Positions 23,401 to 34,411 of a DNA stretch of 64,000 nt are shown here, piece by piece. A program made the position numbers and the translations under genes. Origin of the DNA: Symsagittifera roscoffensis. Lineage: Eukaryota > Xenacoelomorpha > Acoela > Convolutidae. The DNA lies in assembly GCF_963678635.1 (NCBI RefSeq), contig NC_087065.1:72735345-72799344 (forward strand), read 5' to 3'. The first letter of the stretch is position 1. Every line of letters begins with the position of its first letter. Under the pieces are notes generated by a model that ran no database searches, was not told the origin of the DNA, and saw nothing but the letters and a program-made list of their open reading frames with translations.

Positions 23401-25332
23401 AGTAATGCATAAAACTGATTCATTTTTTTCAGTCTCACAAAATGCTTTTTTGTGTGAATTGTAAACGTGTTTCAGGTGCTAAACAGTGTGTAGATTGTTC
23501 TCAAGTTAAAACAGAAACCAAAATTTACAGCTGTCAGCTCTGCAAAAATCATCTTCCTAAGAAAAATCGTTCGATTCTTGTGGACAACATGGAGTTCATG
23601 ATCCATCTAGGATCTAAGCACAACAAAAAGTTCTACGCTCCATTCAATTGCAGAGTTTGCAACTACTCGTTTAAAGACTCCAAACTGTTCTACAAACATT
23701 GTTGTGATTTTCACTCATACTGTAAAATTCATCAGTTTTGCGAGTTCGGAGCCCGAACTTGCTCATACATGTTTTCGGCAATGAAGACACGTGACCAAAA
23801 ACACGACTGTATCAAGTCGGTTTCCGAGGATGTTTTGGCGTTTACGAATGTCGAGGGAAAACTCAAATGCGAGGACTGTGATTTCAGTATTTCTAAGGTT
23901 TCGACGTTCGCATGTAGATTTGAAGACTGTTCGAAGAGTTTCGTCAATGCTTACGAAGAAGCAGCGCACAGAATAAACGATCACAAGATTCTAGTGCCGA
24001 CAACCTTTTTCTGCAATGAGTGTCCCAACAATGAATTCCGATCGGTAGCTAATCTTTTGGTTCAGCATTACAAACTGAAGCATAAAAGATGCAAGTTCCA
24101 TACTGTATGCCCCCTAGAAAACTGTGATAGCCTATACAACGCTGAAAAGGATATATCTCATCACTTGAAAGTTTGTAAAGGAAAAATCCCAACTCGTGAA
24201 GCTTCGAACGTCGAAGTGTCTTCAAAAAACATGAAGAAATCCATTGGATTTGCCAACGAAGAACAATCGTCGAATCAGCATACAACAGCTTCTAGGGAGG
24301 TTGTCGCGGTTTCGGATAGTTCAAATGTAACTATTAAAATAGCTGTAAATAATGCCACTAATTTAGTCACAGGAAGCAACAGAACCTTAGCAGCTCCTGT
24401 GTCTCGACTTGTAGCTCTGAAAGAAAATGACCAGCAACCGGGTCCAAGTAAGAGTTCACTTCAGAAAAGTTCACCAAAGAAAGCAGAAAATCGGAAGCAA
24501 GAGTCAAATTGGAATTGGGGCAAAAATAACAATAAAAACAAGAAAAATAACAATAAAAACAACAAAATATCCCCAGGTTTTAAAGCCAAACCAAAGAGTA
24601 AGGTAGGAGACAGCCCCAAACGTCCACTGAAACACGTTCAGATAAATCTGGGTCTCCGAAATTTGTTCAAGTGCTCATCATGCCCGAAAAGTGTCTGGAC
24701 TCGAGATTTGTTCAGATGTGACTCTTGCTCTCCGGGCACAAGCGGACAGTCGAATTTGTTCGCAACCCGGGATGAGTACAATCTACACCTGGTGCTGACT
24801 CATCGTGAACACATTCCGGGTAAACTCATCTTCTGAATTTGTAGCTCTATTTAACTAAGAGAACACGCGGCAATTATCGTAACTCTTCACCTAAGTTAAT
24901 CAGTATCCTTTTAGAGTTCGAATATTACCTGGCTGAGTTTGTAAGCTCTGAAGACCCTGGCACTCTTCTATGATTCGGCTTAATTTTCACCGATTAGGTC
25001 TCACCAATTAAATAGCAGGTTTCCGAATCGGAAAATTGCGAAATACGAATATTTTTTGATATAATCGTTTACTGTGACTCAGCTTCGAAGGTTTAAGCTT
25101 GATTTCTTATTGAATTTGTAACGAGCTAAGTTTTGAATCTTTTGTAAATTTTTGGCATTGAATTGCAGGCGACTACAGTTGCCCGGTCTGTGACTGGACT
25201 TTTCCGGACAACGGAGCCAAGCTGGTGGATCACGTGAGCGACAGACATTCCTTCTGCATGCGTCACTTCCTCTGTGCCGAGTGCTGTCTTCTGCTTCCCA
25301 AAGAAGAAATGCTGAACAACCACCAGCACTGA
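20414..25332 (+). CDS. Gene B: zinc-finger protein sharing gene A's module
   Basis: Model exons are 20414-20557, 23433-24819 and 25169-25332. They are joined at GT-AG sites (donor ccg|gtaagt is strong) with matching phases, giving about 564 residues. Exon 1 encodes a Pro/Ala and Leu-rich N-terminus. If it is not used, the ATG at 23442 is the alternative start. Three composite zinc modules are visible at about residues 52-174, 190-297 and 458-564. The last is split by intron 2 and ends with HFLCAECC...HHQH-like ligands at the stop codon. Residues about 405-440 form a Lys/Asn-rich linker. The order CxxC, CxxC, H-H, CxxC, H-H, C-x2-H-x2-C is the same as in gene A, 2.3 kb upstream on the same strand, so the two are probably ancient tandem duplicates. 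Likely nuclear and nucleic-acid- or protein-binding; specific function unknown. Confidence 0.7.
21288..21608. repeat. Two copies of the acattctgtgctacttg repeat
   Basis: A block of about 50 bp (ggtcggaacattctgtgcta, then cttgcacag, then a ccttgtt end) occurs at 21288 and, less well, at 21559. Further copies are near 50025, 50612, 58137, 60001 and 62692, with one inverted copy near 52970. The short inner palindrome ctgtgc...gcacag would form a hairpin. Confidence 0.7.
22258..22296 (+). repeat. Isolated SINE-type tail hairpin
   Basis: tgcaagtgttgcgaagctc, then ttcgcacctgtgta, matches the conserved 3' tail of the tRNA-promoter repeats. No tRNA-like head was found upstream, so this is a fragment. 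Confidence 0.5.
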
Positions 25333-25605
25333 AAAATAGAGATTATTCAAGAAGTGTCCAATTATAAAAACAATGTTTATTTCAGAAACAACTAACCATT
25401 AGTTTGATGTAACAGACGAAAAAAAAGATTACGGAAAAATCGCATAGTCTATAGTTGATACTTTTGACAACGGAGGAGAGCTAATTGTCTGGAATCTACA
25501 TTAAATTATAATTGTGCATGTGTTATTTCGTGAGAAACTTCAATTGAAATTGAACTTGATAATCAGTTTGTTTCTTTGCCCAGCAAAACTTTCGCTCTAC
25601 ATTCC

Positions 25606-25611
25606 ATTAAA
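25606..25611 (+). terminator. Candidate polyadenylation signal for gene B
   Basis: ATTAAA about 275 bp after the stop at 25330-25332 and before the MTO1 start. Weak evidence. Confidence 0.25.
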
Positions 25612-25800
25612 AACGATAACAAATATATTATTCAGAATAGTTTTAATTTGAAATTGCTTCTTTTGTGTTTTGATTTGGCTAGCTCTCGTTGCGAGAATTT
25701 ACCTAAAAATTTCTTAATCGAATGACATCAAAGGGAAGTACAATTAGTTGATAATTAAACTCAAAGTTTTGAATATTTTGAGATTAATGATATCTTTTCA

Positions 25801-25810
25801 GATTTTTCAG
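25801..25810 (+). promoter_or_regulatory. 3' splice site just before the MTO1 start codon
   Basis: gatttttcag ends 21 nucleotides before the chosen ATG (25832). A second weaker acceptor, catcag, ends at 25823. An out-of-frame ATG at 25825 lies between them and the chosen start. Confidence 0.45.
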
Positions 25811-25831
25811 TGTGTGACATCAGAATGAAAA

Positions 25832-28800
25832 ATGAATTCTATAAAACCACTTGCTGCTTCAATATGGGCCCCCAGATTGATCAGGAGGTCTTTGACCAGA
25901 TTAGAAAGTCGAAGATGTGGGTTGGGAAGACACTTCTCTGCAATCTCAGGTAATCACGTAATCAAGATATTGGAAAGCTGGAAAAAATGTATTCATTTTA
26001 GTTTTTTTTCTGTTACATTTTTTTCATGCAATCTAGGATAGAAATTGTTTTTTAATCTTCAAGATCAATGCCTATATTACATGTTTTTCATGCAATCTAG
26101 GATAGATATAGCTCTTTGATCTTAAAGATCATGCCAATATTAAGGCCTTCCATTGTAAGGTGAAATATCAGCCACTGTCTTTAGATGTTGACTGCAGTTA
26201 TGACGTCATTGTCGTGGGCGGAGGTCATGCCGGTTGCGAGGCAGCAGCAGTGTGCTCCAGAATGGGATGCAAAACTCTCCTACTGACCCACAGCAAAGCC
26301 ACAATTGGCCAGATGTCATGCAACCCGGCCTTCGGAGGGGTCGGAAAAGGTTTGATGAAGTTGCACTTTATGTTTTCGTGGTTTGAATTTTGATTTTTTC
26401 TTAAGTTCAGTTCATTTCCTTTGTTGAATGGAAGGCAACATCCACTGTCGATCAACAAAAGGGTTAAGATTGCGAAAACTTGAACGAACAACTTCTTGTT
26501 TCGAAAATGGAAATTAATTTTCAGATTTCCAAGCGAATTTTTTCATGAAAATTAAGTCCGTATTTTTTTCTGTTTACTTGCGTTCATTGACTCTGGCTAT
26601 GTTTTGATTTTGTCCTAGCATGTTTTTTTTTCAGAAGGCTATAAATAGTGTCTTCTTAGGATTTTGTTCAATATTAGCTAGTCCTTGGTTCTGTTGATCA
26701 ATAAACATAATGAGCTGATCAGTTTCGAGCTCAGTCTCTATTTTAAGTTTGCATTACGAGACCAAACTGTGCATTTTGTGAATTGTAAGCGGATTCCGCA
26801 ACAAGTAGGTTCACTTTGTTCTTCTTTTGTTCTTTAGGTTCCTGCGATTGTTCCGACAAAATTTTAACATTGTTAAAGACTTGTCTCTGGAATCCAGGAA
26901 GATACAGACACAAAATTAAGCGCCTATCCAGTGAACAGTTTGGCCTCGTAATGTGGGTAAATTAACTATCGGTAAATTTATATTGTTGATTTATTTGAAT
27001 TAATTGTTTTCGTTTTGAAGGCCATCTGATGGCGGAAGTGGATGCTATGGGTGGATTGTGCAGCGAAGTGAGTGACATGGCGGGCATTTCGTTTAAGATG
27101 TTGAACAGAAGCAGAGGACCAGCAGTGCATGGACCGAGAGCTCTCGTAGATCGAGAATTGTACAAAACGGAGATGCAGGTACGTCTAGGTAAGACCTTGC
27201 ATTTCGATACCCAAAACTGATGATAATGCAAATTAAAAACGCAAATTCAAAACTTGTTGTTTGATGGGCCATCAATTTTACTATTTCCAAGTGGGATAAG
27301 TGTAACAATACTTGGAAACTAATTTATTAAAGATTAACCTTCTGAACCGAATTAGATATTGGTGAAACAATATATTAATCTGTTTCAGAGAAGAATCTTT
27401 GCTCTTCATAATTTGACAGTCGAAACATGGCCAGTTGAAGATCTAATTGTTGCAGATAGCTCCACTCCCGAAGACTGTGGAAATCATTGTGAAGGTGTCC
27501 TTACTAGTCATGGAAAAGTACCAGCCAGTTGCGTCATTATATGCACTGGAACATTTCTTAAAGGAGCTCTTTTCTGTGGTCAAAATAAAAAACCTGGAGG
27601 TCGTGTCAACGAATCTCCGACGTATGGTTTGTCTGAAACTCTAAATCGTCTGGGATTTCAGCTTGGAAGACTAAAAACAGGAACTCCACCCAGACTGTAT
27701 AAAGACTCAATCGATTTCTCGAAATGCAGTAAAATTTTGCCTGATTGCAATCCTCTTTCGTTCAGTTTTATCAACGAAAAGGTTTCGATTCCTCCTGAAA
27801 ACCAAATATGCAGCTACATAACGCAAACCACTGAGAAGACGAGAAAAATAGTGGAACAAAATGTGAAAAACAGTCTTTTGCTAGTAGAACAGGATTCAAC
27901 GGGGCCTCGATTTTGTCCATCTCTAGAGGCGAAATTCACTCGCTTTAAACTGCAGCACTTCCAGGTTTTCCTGGACTCGGAAGGACTGGATTCGAACATA
28001 GTCTATCCCAGTGGAATTTCAGTCACCATTCCCGAAGAAACCCAGGTCTGTTAAATTCTTTATCAAGAATTCATCTACTCGAGAATTACAGTAGTTGGAA
28101 ATGTTCTTCATTATTATCTGAAAAGAGCTCGTCTGTTATAATAATTTTATTTTCAAGCCAAAACTTATACCCATACATTCTATGAAATTGGAATGTCCCA
28201 CGTTTCGTCCCACGCACATTTCGCCCCTCTTAAATCTAGCGGCACATTTCGCCCCTAATAATTTCACACATTTCGTCCTCGCACGTTTCGTACCTAACTT
28301 ATTACACAGTTAATTAACGCCGCTTTCTTAATGTACATTTTAGGGGCGAAATGTGCCAGTAAATTGAGGGGCGAAATGTGCCACTAGATTTAAGAGGGGC
28401 GAAACGTGTGAGGGGCGAAATGTGTGAATACCATGAAATTGTACGTTTACAATTTAGTTCGGCTTGGGAGAATAAGAAAGGCATGTTTTTTCCCCTAGTG
28501 CAAAACCGTTGCAAAGTCAGGTGCTCATTTTGAAGTACTTGTTTAAATGAACAGTTGGATATTTCTGGTAAATATGAATAGAAGGACTTTTTGCTTCTCA
28601 GATCGAAATGGTCAATTCGATTCCGGGACTGGAGAATGCCAAAATAGCTCAATATTCTTATGGAGTTGAGTACGACTTTGTGGACCCAAGAGAACTGTGC
28701 GCTACCCTTGAGACGAAGAGAGTGAAGGGTCTGTTTTTGGCAGGACAGATCAATGGTACGACGGGATACGAGGAGGCGGCAGCGCAAGGGCTTGTAGGTT

Positions 28801-30288
28801 TGTGATAAAAATTGTCTCAAGGTTATGTTTTGGTATTACTTGACTCATCGAGCGTTTCTTGACTCTTTGAGCGTAAATTTGACTCATAGAAATGTATTGA
28901 AATAGAACTGTTTCTTGCTGCGTCGAAAAATGAAATATAGCTTACAAAGGTTTTTAGATGATTTTGTTCACGCAAGTTACGGTATTCGCTTTTTTAAGTT
29001 GAGGGTAAACTTGCTCGTGATTAGGTGGGATTAATGCTGCGCTGAAAGTCCAAAACAGATCAGAATTTATCCCTAAGCGAAGTGAGTCCTACACAGGAGT
29101 AATGATAGATGACCTAACTACTCTTGGAACCAAGGAACCCTATCGCATGTTCAGCAGTCGTGTCGAAAACCGAACTTCGGTTAGATGTGACAACGCCGAC
29201 CGACGACTCACTGCGATAGGACACAAATTGAGAAGCGTCGACGAAAGGAGATGGAAAATATTTCAAGACACAAAACGAAAATTGGAAGATTCTATTGACA
29301 TGTTAAAACAAACCAAATTTGGTGACCTAGGATGCTCGAAGGTCAATTACGACTTCAAATGTGACTCTAAGACGACATTGTTCAATTTGATGGCCAGAAA
29401 AGACTTTGAATCTTTGGGCGTAAAATTTGGCTGCAGTGATTATTTGAAAGAATCGGAATTAGGAAAGACGTTGCTAGATCCGAAATGGGCTTGGAAGTTA
29501 CACGCAGATGCAGTTTTTGAAACAAAATATTCAAGTATAAGTAAGTATTTTCAACTATTTTATCAATGATGTTAAATTAGAACAAACCATTTTTAGGGCT
29601 TTAAAGAAAGTTTTACCTCTGCATTTTCGAATTGATCGCCAAGCTTGATCGCTTTTTGATCACCAGGTATGGCAATTTAATTTGTAGATTTCACAGCGAA
29701 ATAAAAACCTTTTCCAATAATCCAGTTTTCTCAAATTGGGTTAGTTTTATATTAGCAGTGTCAATCATAAATTGTTCTGGAATTTCAAATAGCTCTAATG
29801 GCATTTTTTTTCTGAAATCCAAAAACAAGTCATTTTTTTCTGTTTCTTTGAGTCCATTGACTCGTTTCCAGCTGTCTGTTGGCTATGTTTAAAATGTTGA
29901 AGCTTTTCGGGCAATAGGCTAAAAATGAATGTAGATGAGAAAAAGCACTTGAAGATGAAAAGCGACCGAAAGAGACTTTTGCTTTTTAAACAACCCGGAA
30001 TTTGACGTCACGGATTTCAATATGGATGAAATGAAGTTTTTTTGAGTTCCAATTATATTTCCAGGTAGTGTGGGTAAATCATTGACGAAATTAGAACTGG
30101 AAATGGACGAGCAAATCAGGCTTCCCTCCGACCTGAACTACTCTTTCTTAACACGCACTCTACCTCAGACTGTAATCGACTCTCTCAATTCAACTCAACC
30201 CCGGACATTAGCTTCTCTGCGTCGCATGCCTGGAGTAACAGACAGATGTGCCAAAAGTGTACTCCAGATTTTGACCCGAACTTCTTGA
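25832..30288 (+). CDS. MTO1: MTO1, mitochondrial tRNA uridine-34 5-carboxymethylaminomethyl (taurinomethyl) modification enzyme
   Basis: Seven exons, 25832-25949, 26185-26349, 27021-27178, 27389-28045, 28602-28797, 29025-29540 and 30065-30288, join in frame at GT-AG sites to 677 residues, close to the family length of about 690. The first 39 residues are rich in Arg, Ser and Leu with little acid, as in a mitochondrial presequence. The FAD dinucleotide-binding motif [14 protein letters not shown] follows at once. Family signatures include [72 protein letters not shown] and [15 protein letters not shown]. The C-terminal GidA helical domain ends with [15 protein letters not shown], where family members have RIPGVT. 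With its GTPase partner (GTPBP3), MTO1 modifies the wobble uridine of mitochondrial tRNAs and supports mitochondrial translation. Introns carry repeats only. I see no break or missing motif, so the gene should be functional. Confidence 0.95.
26011..26145. repeat. 64-bp tandem duplication in MTO1 intron 1
   Basis: The block tttttcatgcaatctaggata starts near 26020 and again near 26084 (period 64 bp). Both copies are followed by a related gatcttcaagatcaatgcc segment. It ends about 40 bp before the exon 2 acceptor. Confidence 0.75.
26395..26660. repeat. Copy of the 0.5-kb dispersed repeat in MTO1 intron 2
   Basis: It contains the family landmarks in order: ttcatttcctttgttgaatg, ggaaggcaacatccact, attttcagatttcc, ttgcgttcattgactc and tggctatgtttt. 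Other copies lie in MTO1 intron 6, downstream of MTO1, and through the TYW4 introns. Confidence 0.7.
28215..28408. repeat. Inverted repeat with ggggcgaaatgtg units in MTO1 intron 4
   Basis: The 42-bp arm 28215-28256 matches the reverse complement of 28367-28408 with about two mismatches. The arms are built from the 13-mer ggggcgaaatgtg and the spacer ctagatttaag. Additional 13-mers lie at 28342-28354 and 28411-28423 and degenerate ones near 28201 and 28270-28290. The loop of about 110 bp holds ttaattaacgccgctttctt. It looks like a small inverted-repeat transposon or an amplified palindrome. Confidence 0.8.
29610..29890. repeat. Copy of the 0.5-kb dispersed repeat in MTO1 intron 6
   Basis: Landmarks: cagcgaaataaaa, atccagttttctcaaattgg, gtcaatcataaattgttctg, tttctgtttctttgagtcc and ctgtctgttggctatgttt. 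The 86-codon open frame across it is not a gene. Confidence 0.7.
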
Positions 30289-30548
30289 TTGTATCTATAG
30301 CTAATGCCAAAATGTTGGTAATATCCATTTCAGTCAACGTGTGTGAACCAAATTAATTGACCTAAAATTGCTCAAAGAATCGCCTTTTTGACCGATTAAG
30401 TTGTTGAGGTCAATTATTTTTTGCCAACATTTTGGTATTAAAAATACTTGGACTACTGTTGCAGTGGAAAAAGATAATAGAGTTATGAACTGATGTTGAA
30501 ATTGCTGCCAGAACAATTTGTAATTTGTAATAGTTGGCTTATTTAAGT

Positions 30549-30554
30549 AATAAA
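30549..30554 (+). terminator. Candidate polyadenylation signal for MTO1
   Basis: AATAAA about 260 bp after the MTO1 stop codon, in a plausible 3'-UTR position. Confidence 0.4.
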
Positions 30555-30879
30555 CTTTCTTTTCCTTGATATTTTTCAACCTTGGAATGATACCTGGTAA
30601 GCTGAGAATGGTTAAAGAAGAAGTCGTGTATTTGTTTAATGGATTAGTTCTCCACACATCGTAAAACGAGAAATTTTTGCAAAGAAGTTTTTATTTCGAC
30701 AAAGTTTTTTTATCTGTGCATTTCAAATGGTAGTAGAATCAAGTAAATGTTCACGTTTGAACTATCTTCATTTTGTACAATGAATTTAGAGCTACACAAG
30801 TAACACCGATACCAGTTTTATCTCGGTTTTTGCAGATATCTTCATTCCTGTAAAAGCGAACTGATATATCTCATGTTTG

Positions 30880-31696
30880 ATAACATATCGGTAAGACAAC
30901 ATTAATTGGCTAGAAGATGTATTATATTTTTTCGGGTTAACAACTAGTTTGGATCATTTTACTTTTGGTTCAATTTAAATCAAAAGTCTTACGTTAATTC
31001 GCGCATGTGGCGAAGAGGTAACGCACCTGCTTTTAAAGACCTAGGTCAGTGGTTCGAATCCGACCAGGACCTGTTTTTTTGCAAGCGGGAAATTGCCCGC
31101 GCGTCAAAAAATCTTCTTCGGACTTCTGTTTGTCTGCTTTTTTTGTCGGCTTAGTTTTAGCAGCACCAAACTGACCTAAAATTTGGGAATTGTTTACTCA
31201 ATTTAAAAACAATTCAGTGAATTCCGGTTTTGGGCAAATAATTGAGTTCCAAAAAGTTATGCAATTTTGCTTCTTTTTGATTTTATTTTCATGATGTTCA
31301 CTAAAAAGTTTTGAAATAACTTCATGGAGTGTTCTGTGCAGTTAATGCAGAAGTTCGATTTCAGTCGGTAACTGTTCTTTTTTGTCGAAACTGAAAAATT
31401 TTGAATATTCTAGACTTTCGGGTCAGCTATTTTTTGGCGGCTTAGGTCCTGCAGAAACATTCGGTTTGTTTTAAGTATTTTTGAAAGCTCTTACTAAAGT
31501 TTCTAATGGCGCAGGTAATTTTGTTTCTGGAATTTTCTGTCTTTTTTTGCAATTTTTATAATTTTTTTTTGACAAAAAAAAAACGATTTTTTGAAGGTTT
31601 TTTTTTTCAATTTTGATTTGTTTTTTCGTTTGCTGGTCATCATACTCACACAGATTGTATCGCAAGTGATGCGAAGCTCCGCTTCGCCTCTGTGTA
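30880..31696 (+). mobile_element. Full tRNA-promoter repeat with 3' hairpin tail
   Basis: 5' block: tttttcgggttaacaactag. tRNA-like head at about 31005-31075: gtggcgaagaggtaacgca as A box and gtggttcgaatccgacc as B box. Then an AT-rich body and the tail cgcaagtgatgcgaagctcc with gcttcgcctctgtgta, ending about 31696. The same order is seen at 40938-41724 and 51715-52858. At about 0.8 kb it is long for a SINE. No protein is encoded. Confidence 0.75.
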
Positions 31697-31939
31697 AAAG
31701 CATTTTCTACATGTGTAATCAGCGAAGTTATTTGATAATGTGATGGTTTTAGTACGAAAAATTCACGCAGACCTTTATAGCGAGTAATTTTTCGATACAT
31801 TAATTTCAATTCAAATTCTCAAAAAAATCCCTATTGATATAGGTGTCTCTGATTGGTTAGTTCTGAGAAAAAACAGTCAATCACCAGAGAATTTCGATAT
31901 TCAAAGTGCCCTAATCCGATCATTTCTAAAGTTCGGAAT

Positions 31940-33360
31940 TTATTAAATGTCCAAAAATGATATTTTTTTCGTTTCGTTGATTTCATTGACACTTTCTACT
32001 GGCTATGTTTTGGTTTATTAAGATTTGTTTCGGACTATTATAGATCTCAGGTTTTTTTTCAGGAAAAAGTTTTAAATTAGTTCACGCTGTTTTGATTTTT
32101 CGTCTTTTGACTTCGGTTTTTTTCAGTTCACTTCATTTTTGATTAATACGCTCTGTTGATTAATACCTATTGATCCAGTTTTCTTTAAACGGGATTAAAA
32201 AGTTCCAATCAAAAAAGTATTTGAATTTCCAAGAGCTTCAACGTGATTTATTTTTTTTAAGTTGAAAAATGTTCGAAAGTTTCCAATCATTTTTTTTAGT
32301 TTTCCTTGTTTTACCCTTCAAATCTCCGTTTGAAAGATCAAATAAATCTATCTTTCAAATCATATTAGGTACTAATTAATTTTTTCAATAAAATTTATTG
32401 AAAAAAAGCTGATTTTTCTTTTCGGATTCCTGGTTTTCGTCCTAATTTCCGTTGGCTCATATATGTTTGTTTAAATCTGGTACGCTTTTTAGTAACTTAT
32501 GGATGTGTTGTTATTTTACTTTAAACCGTTTTTAACTATAACTAAAAGTTTTTGGTTAATTTTTTTTTTGGTTTTTTTGTTATTCGTCTTATTTTATATG
32601 CCGCTCCGAAAGCACTTTTTCTTAAATGCTTTTGCGTGTTTCAGGAGGGATGGGGCATAAAAACTTTTTTTTCAAATGTTAATTAAAATTTTTTATGACA
32701 CCTCGTTAAATGTATATCAATGTCTTTCAAGGCTGTTTGAAAATCGATGAACGTAGCGCAGTTACTTTTTCGCAGTTTGTTTTTCAATTCTTAAGTGCAG
32801 TTGATTTCCTTTATTAAAAGGAAGGGAAAATCCACTATTGAACAGCGAAAGCGAAAGATCACAAAAAACGTGATTGACTTCTAGTTTCGAAGATGTACTT
32901 TAATTTTCAGATTTCCCAGCAAAATAAAATAACACCTATTGATCAGGTTTCTCAAATTGGCTCAGTTTTAATCGTAAAATGGTCAAGCAGAAAAATTTCT
33001 TGAATCTTCACGGTAATATACGATAAATTGTCAATTGAATGTCAAAAAACCAAATAGCATTTTAATTCCCCATTTAATGCCTAATCTTATATTAAAACAA
33101 GATTATTTGAACCTTATAAATCACATTCATCAATCTAGAAGGAAGATTTTAAAATATTACCTGAGCTTGTATGATGCTATGGGAAATCGTTATTTCAAAA
33201 TCGGTGTATTTTTCCAACTTAAGTACTTCGAAAATGAAAAAAGAAAAAATCATAATCCATTGTTTTGTTTCTTCAAGTTCAGAATTAAGTTTTGCTTTTT
33301 TTGTCTTTTGACTGTTTCATCGGGTGATTGCACCATACTTATATTTTTAAGTTAACAACT
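31940..33360. repeat. Cluster of degraded dispersed-repeat copies between MTO1 and TYW4
   Basis: Family landmarks occur at about 31965-32020 (tactggctatgttttgg), 32050-32230 (ttgatccagttttct) and 32750-32990 (gatgaacgtagc, ttaaaaggaagggaaaatcc, ttttcagatttcccagc). The 106-codon frame at 33035-33355 runs into this repeat sequence and has no recognisable domain. Confidence 0.6.
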
Positions 33361-34395
33361 TTTTGCGGAAATTCAATGCAGTTACTGTTTTGCTTAAGTT
33401 TCATAACTTCAATCGAAAACCAAATCATGATTGGAATTTTTTCAATTTGTTAGCCGAAGCTTAAATAAATCCTAAATTTGGCTCAGTTGTAAAGTTTTGT
33501 TGAAATGATGCATCTGGTAAATAAGTTGAATTTAAGTTGAATTTAATGAAGGTAAATAAGTTGAATTTAATCTGGATTACAAATGATTTAAAACTGAGAC
33601 AGACTGCAATTGTTCAGACCACTGCGTATTGTCATCTTTGAGAGAAATTTTCTGGAACAATTCTGGGACCTCGAATCACGGCTGAAAGGGATTTTTAAGA
33701 TATTTTTTAATTCACTTTTTGGTGTGCCTAACATTGCGAGGGAAATAAGACCGTAACTTTTAGTTGTTCACCTTTCGTGAGTGATTAAATTGAGCTAAAT
33801 GTCAAACTTTGGATGCGTATAAAGAACTATTTTTGTATGAACTCTTTTTGATTACGTTTTTTTCGTTCCTCGACCTTATTTTTCATTTTTGAATAATTAA
33901 TTGCACCTGAGGTTGATTGAATAACTTATTACACCTGCGATAGCAAGTGTGTTGAATGCTTGATTGAAAAAGGCTAATCGCTGTTGTTACCTTCCTAAAC
34001 TTAAGATTGGAAATATGATACGGTCGTTATAAATCGTGAAATGGTTGATGCAAATTGAACCAACTTTGAGAGCAAATTTGTATGGAATATATCCGAATAT
34101 TTTTTTTCTGAATCAATCTACAATTAATAAATTAATACTTTTTTGACGTCAATCAGGCGCGTTTTTTTCGGGGTGATTTTTCCCGGGTGAGGGTTAACTT
34201 TTTTCGTTTCTCTCGAGATAACTGCCCTGTATTTTAAAACATGCACTTAGACATCCTTCAAGATGTTTTAGATCCAATTCTGAATTTACCACGTGCTCTG
34301 TCTCAAATTGAAACATGCAAACTAACAATACAAGGTCAACCAAAACAAAACAGTGAACTGAGAACTCCTCGAGAAGCAAGGGTCAAAGGTCAAAC
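33361..34395. other. Intergenic region before TYW4
   Basis: Nothing protein-like. There is a small direct repeat, aaataagttgaattta, at about 33520-33570. The last 250 bp should include the TYW4 promoter or 5'-UTR. A splice-acceptor-like ttgcatag directly abuts the TYW4 ATG. Confidence 0.4.
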
Positions 34396-34411
34396 ATCAG
34401 TTCTTGCATAG

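Larger units (their letters stand above)
20560..23430. other. Intron 1 of gene B
   Basis: No exon-like sequence recognised. It contains two copies of the dispersed ggaacattctgtgctacttg repeat (about 21288-21338 and 21559-21608) and one copy of the SINE-type tail hairpin (about 22258-22296). The rest is unremarkable AT-rich DNA. Confidence 0.45.

Noticed and set aside
8901-25332. Genes A and B as a single giant zinc-finger gene
   Set aside because: The donor at 18050 leaves phase 1, while the acceptor at 23432 needs phase 0, and no linking exon was seen. Exon 20414-20557 provides a start and a phase-0 donor for gene B.
25825-26185. Alternative MTO1 isoform starting at ATG 25825 with a compensating acceptor in exon 2
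   Set aside because: The frame would need a phase-2 acceptor near 26160-26190 and none exists, so the frame terminates just after splicing.
33035-33355. 106-codon open frame as a gene
   Set aside because: AT-rich composition, runs into dispersed-repeat sequence, and no motif, splice context or start context supports it.
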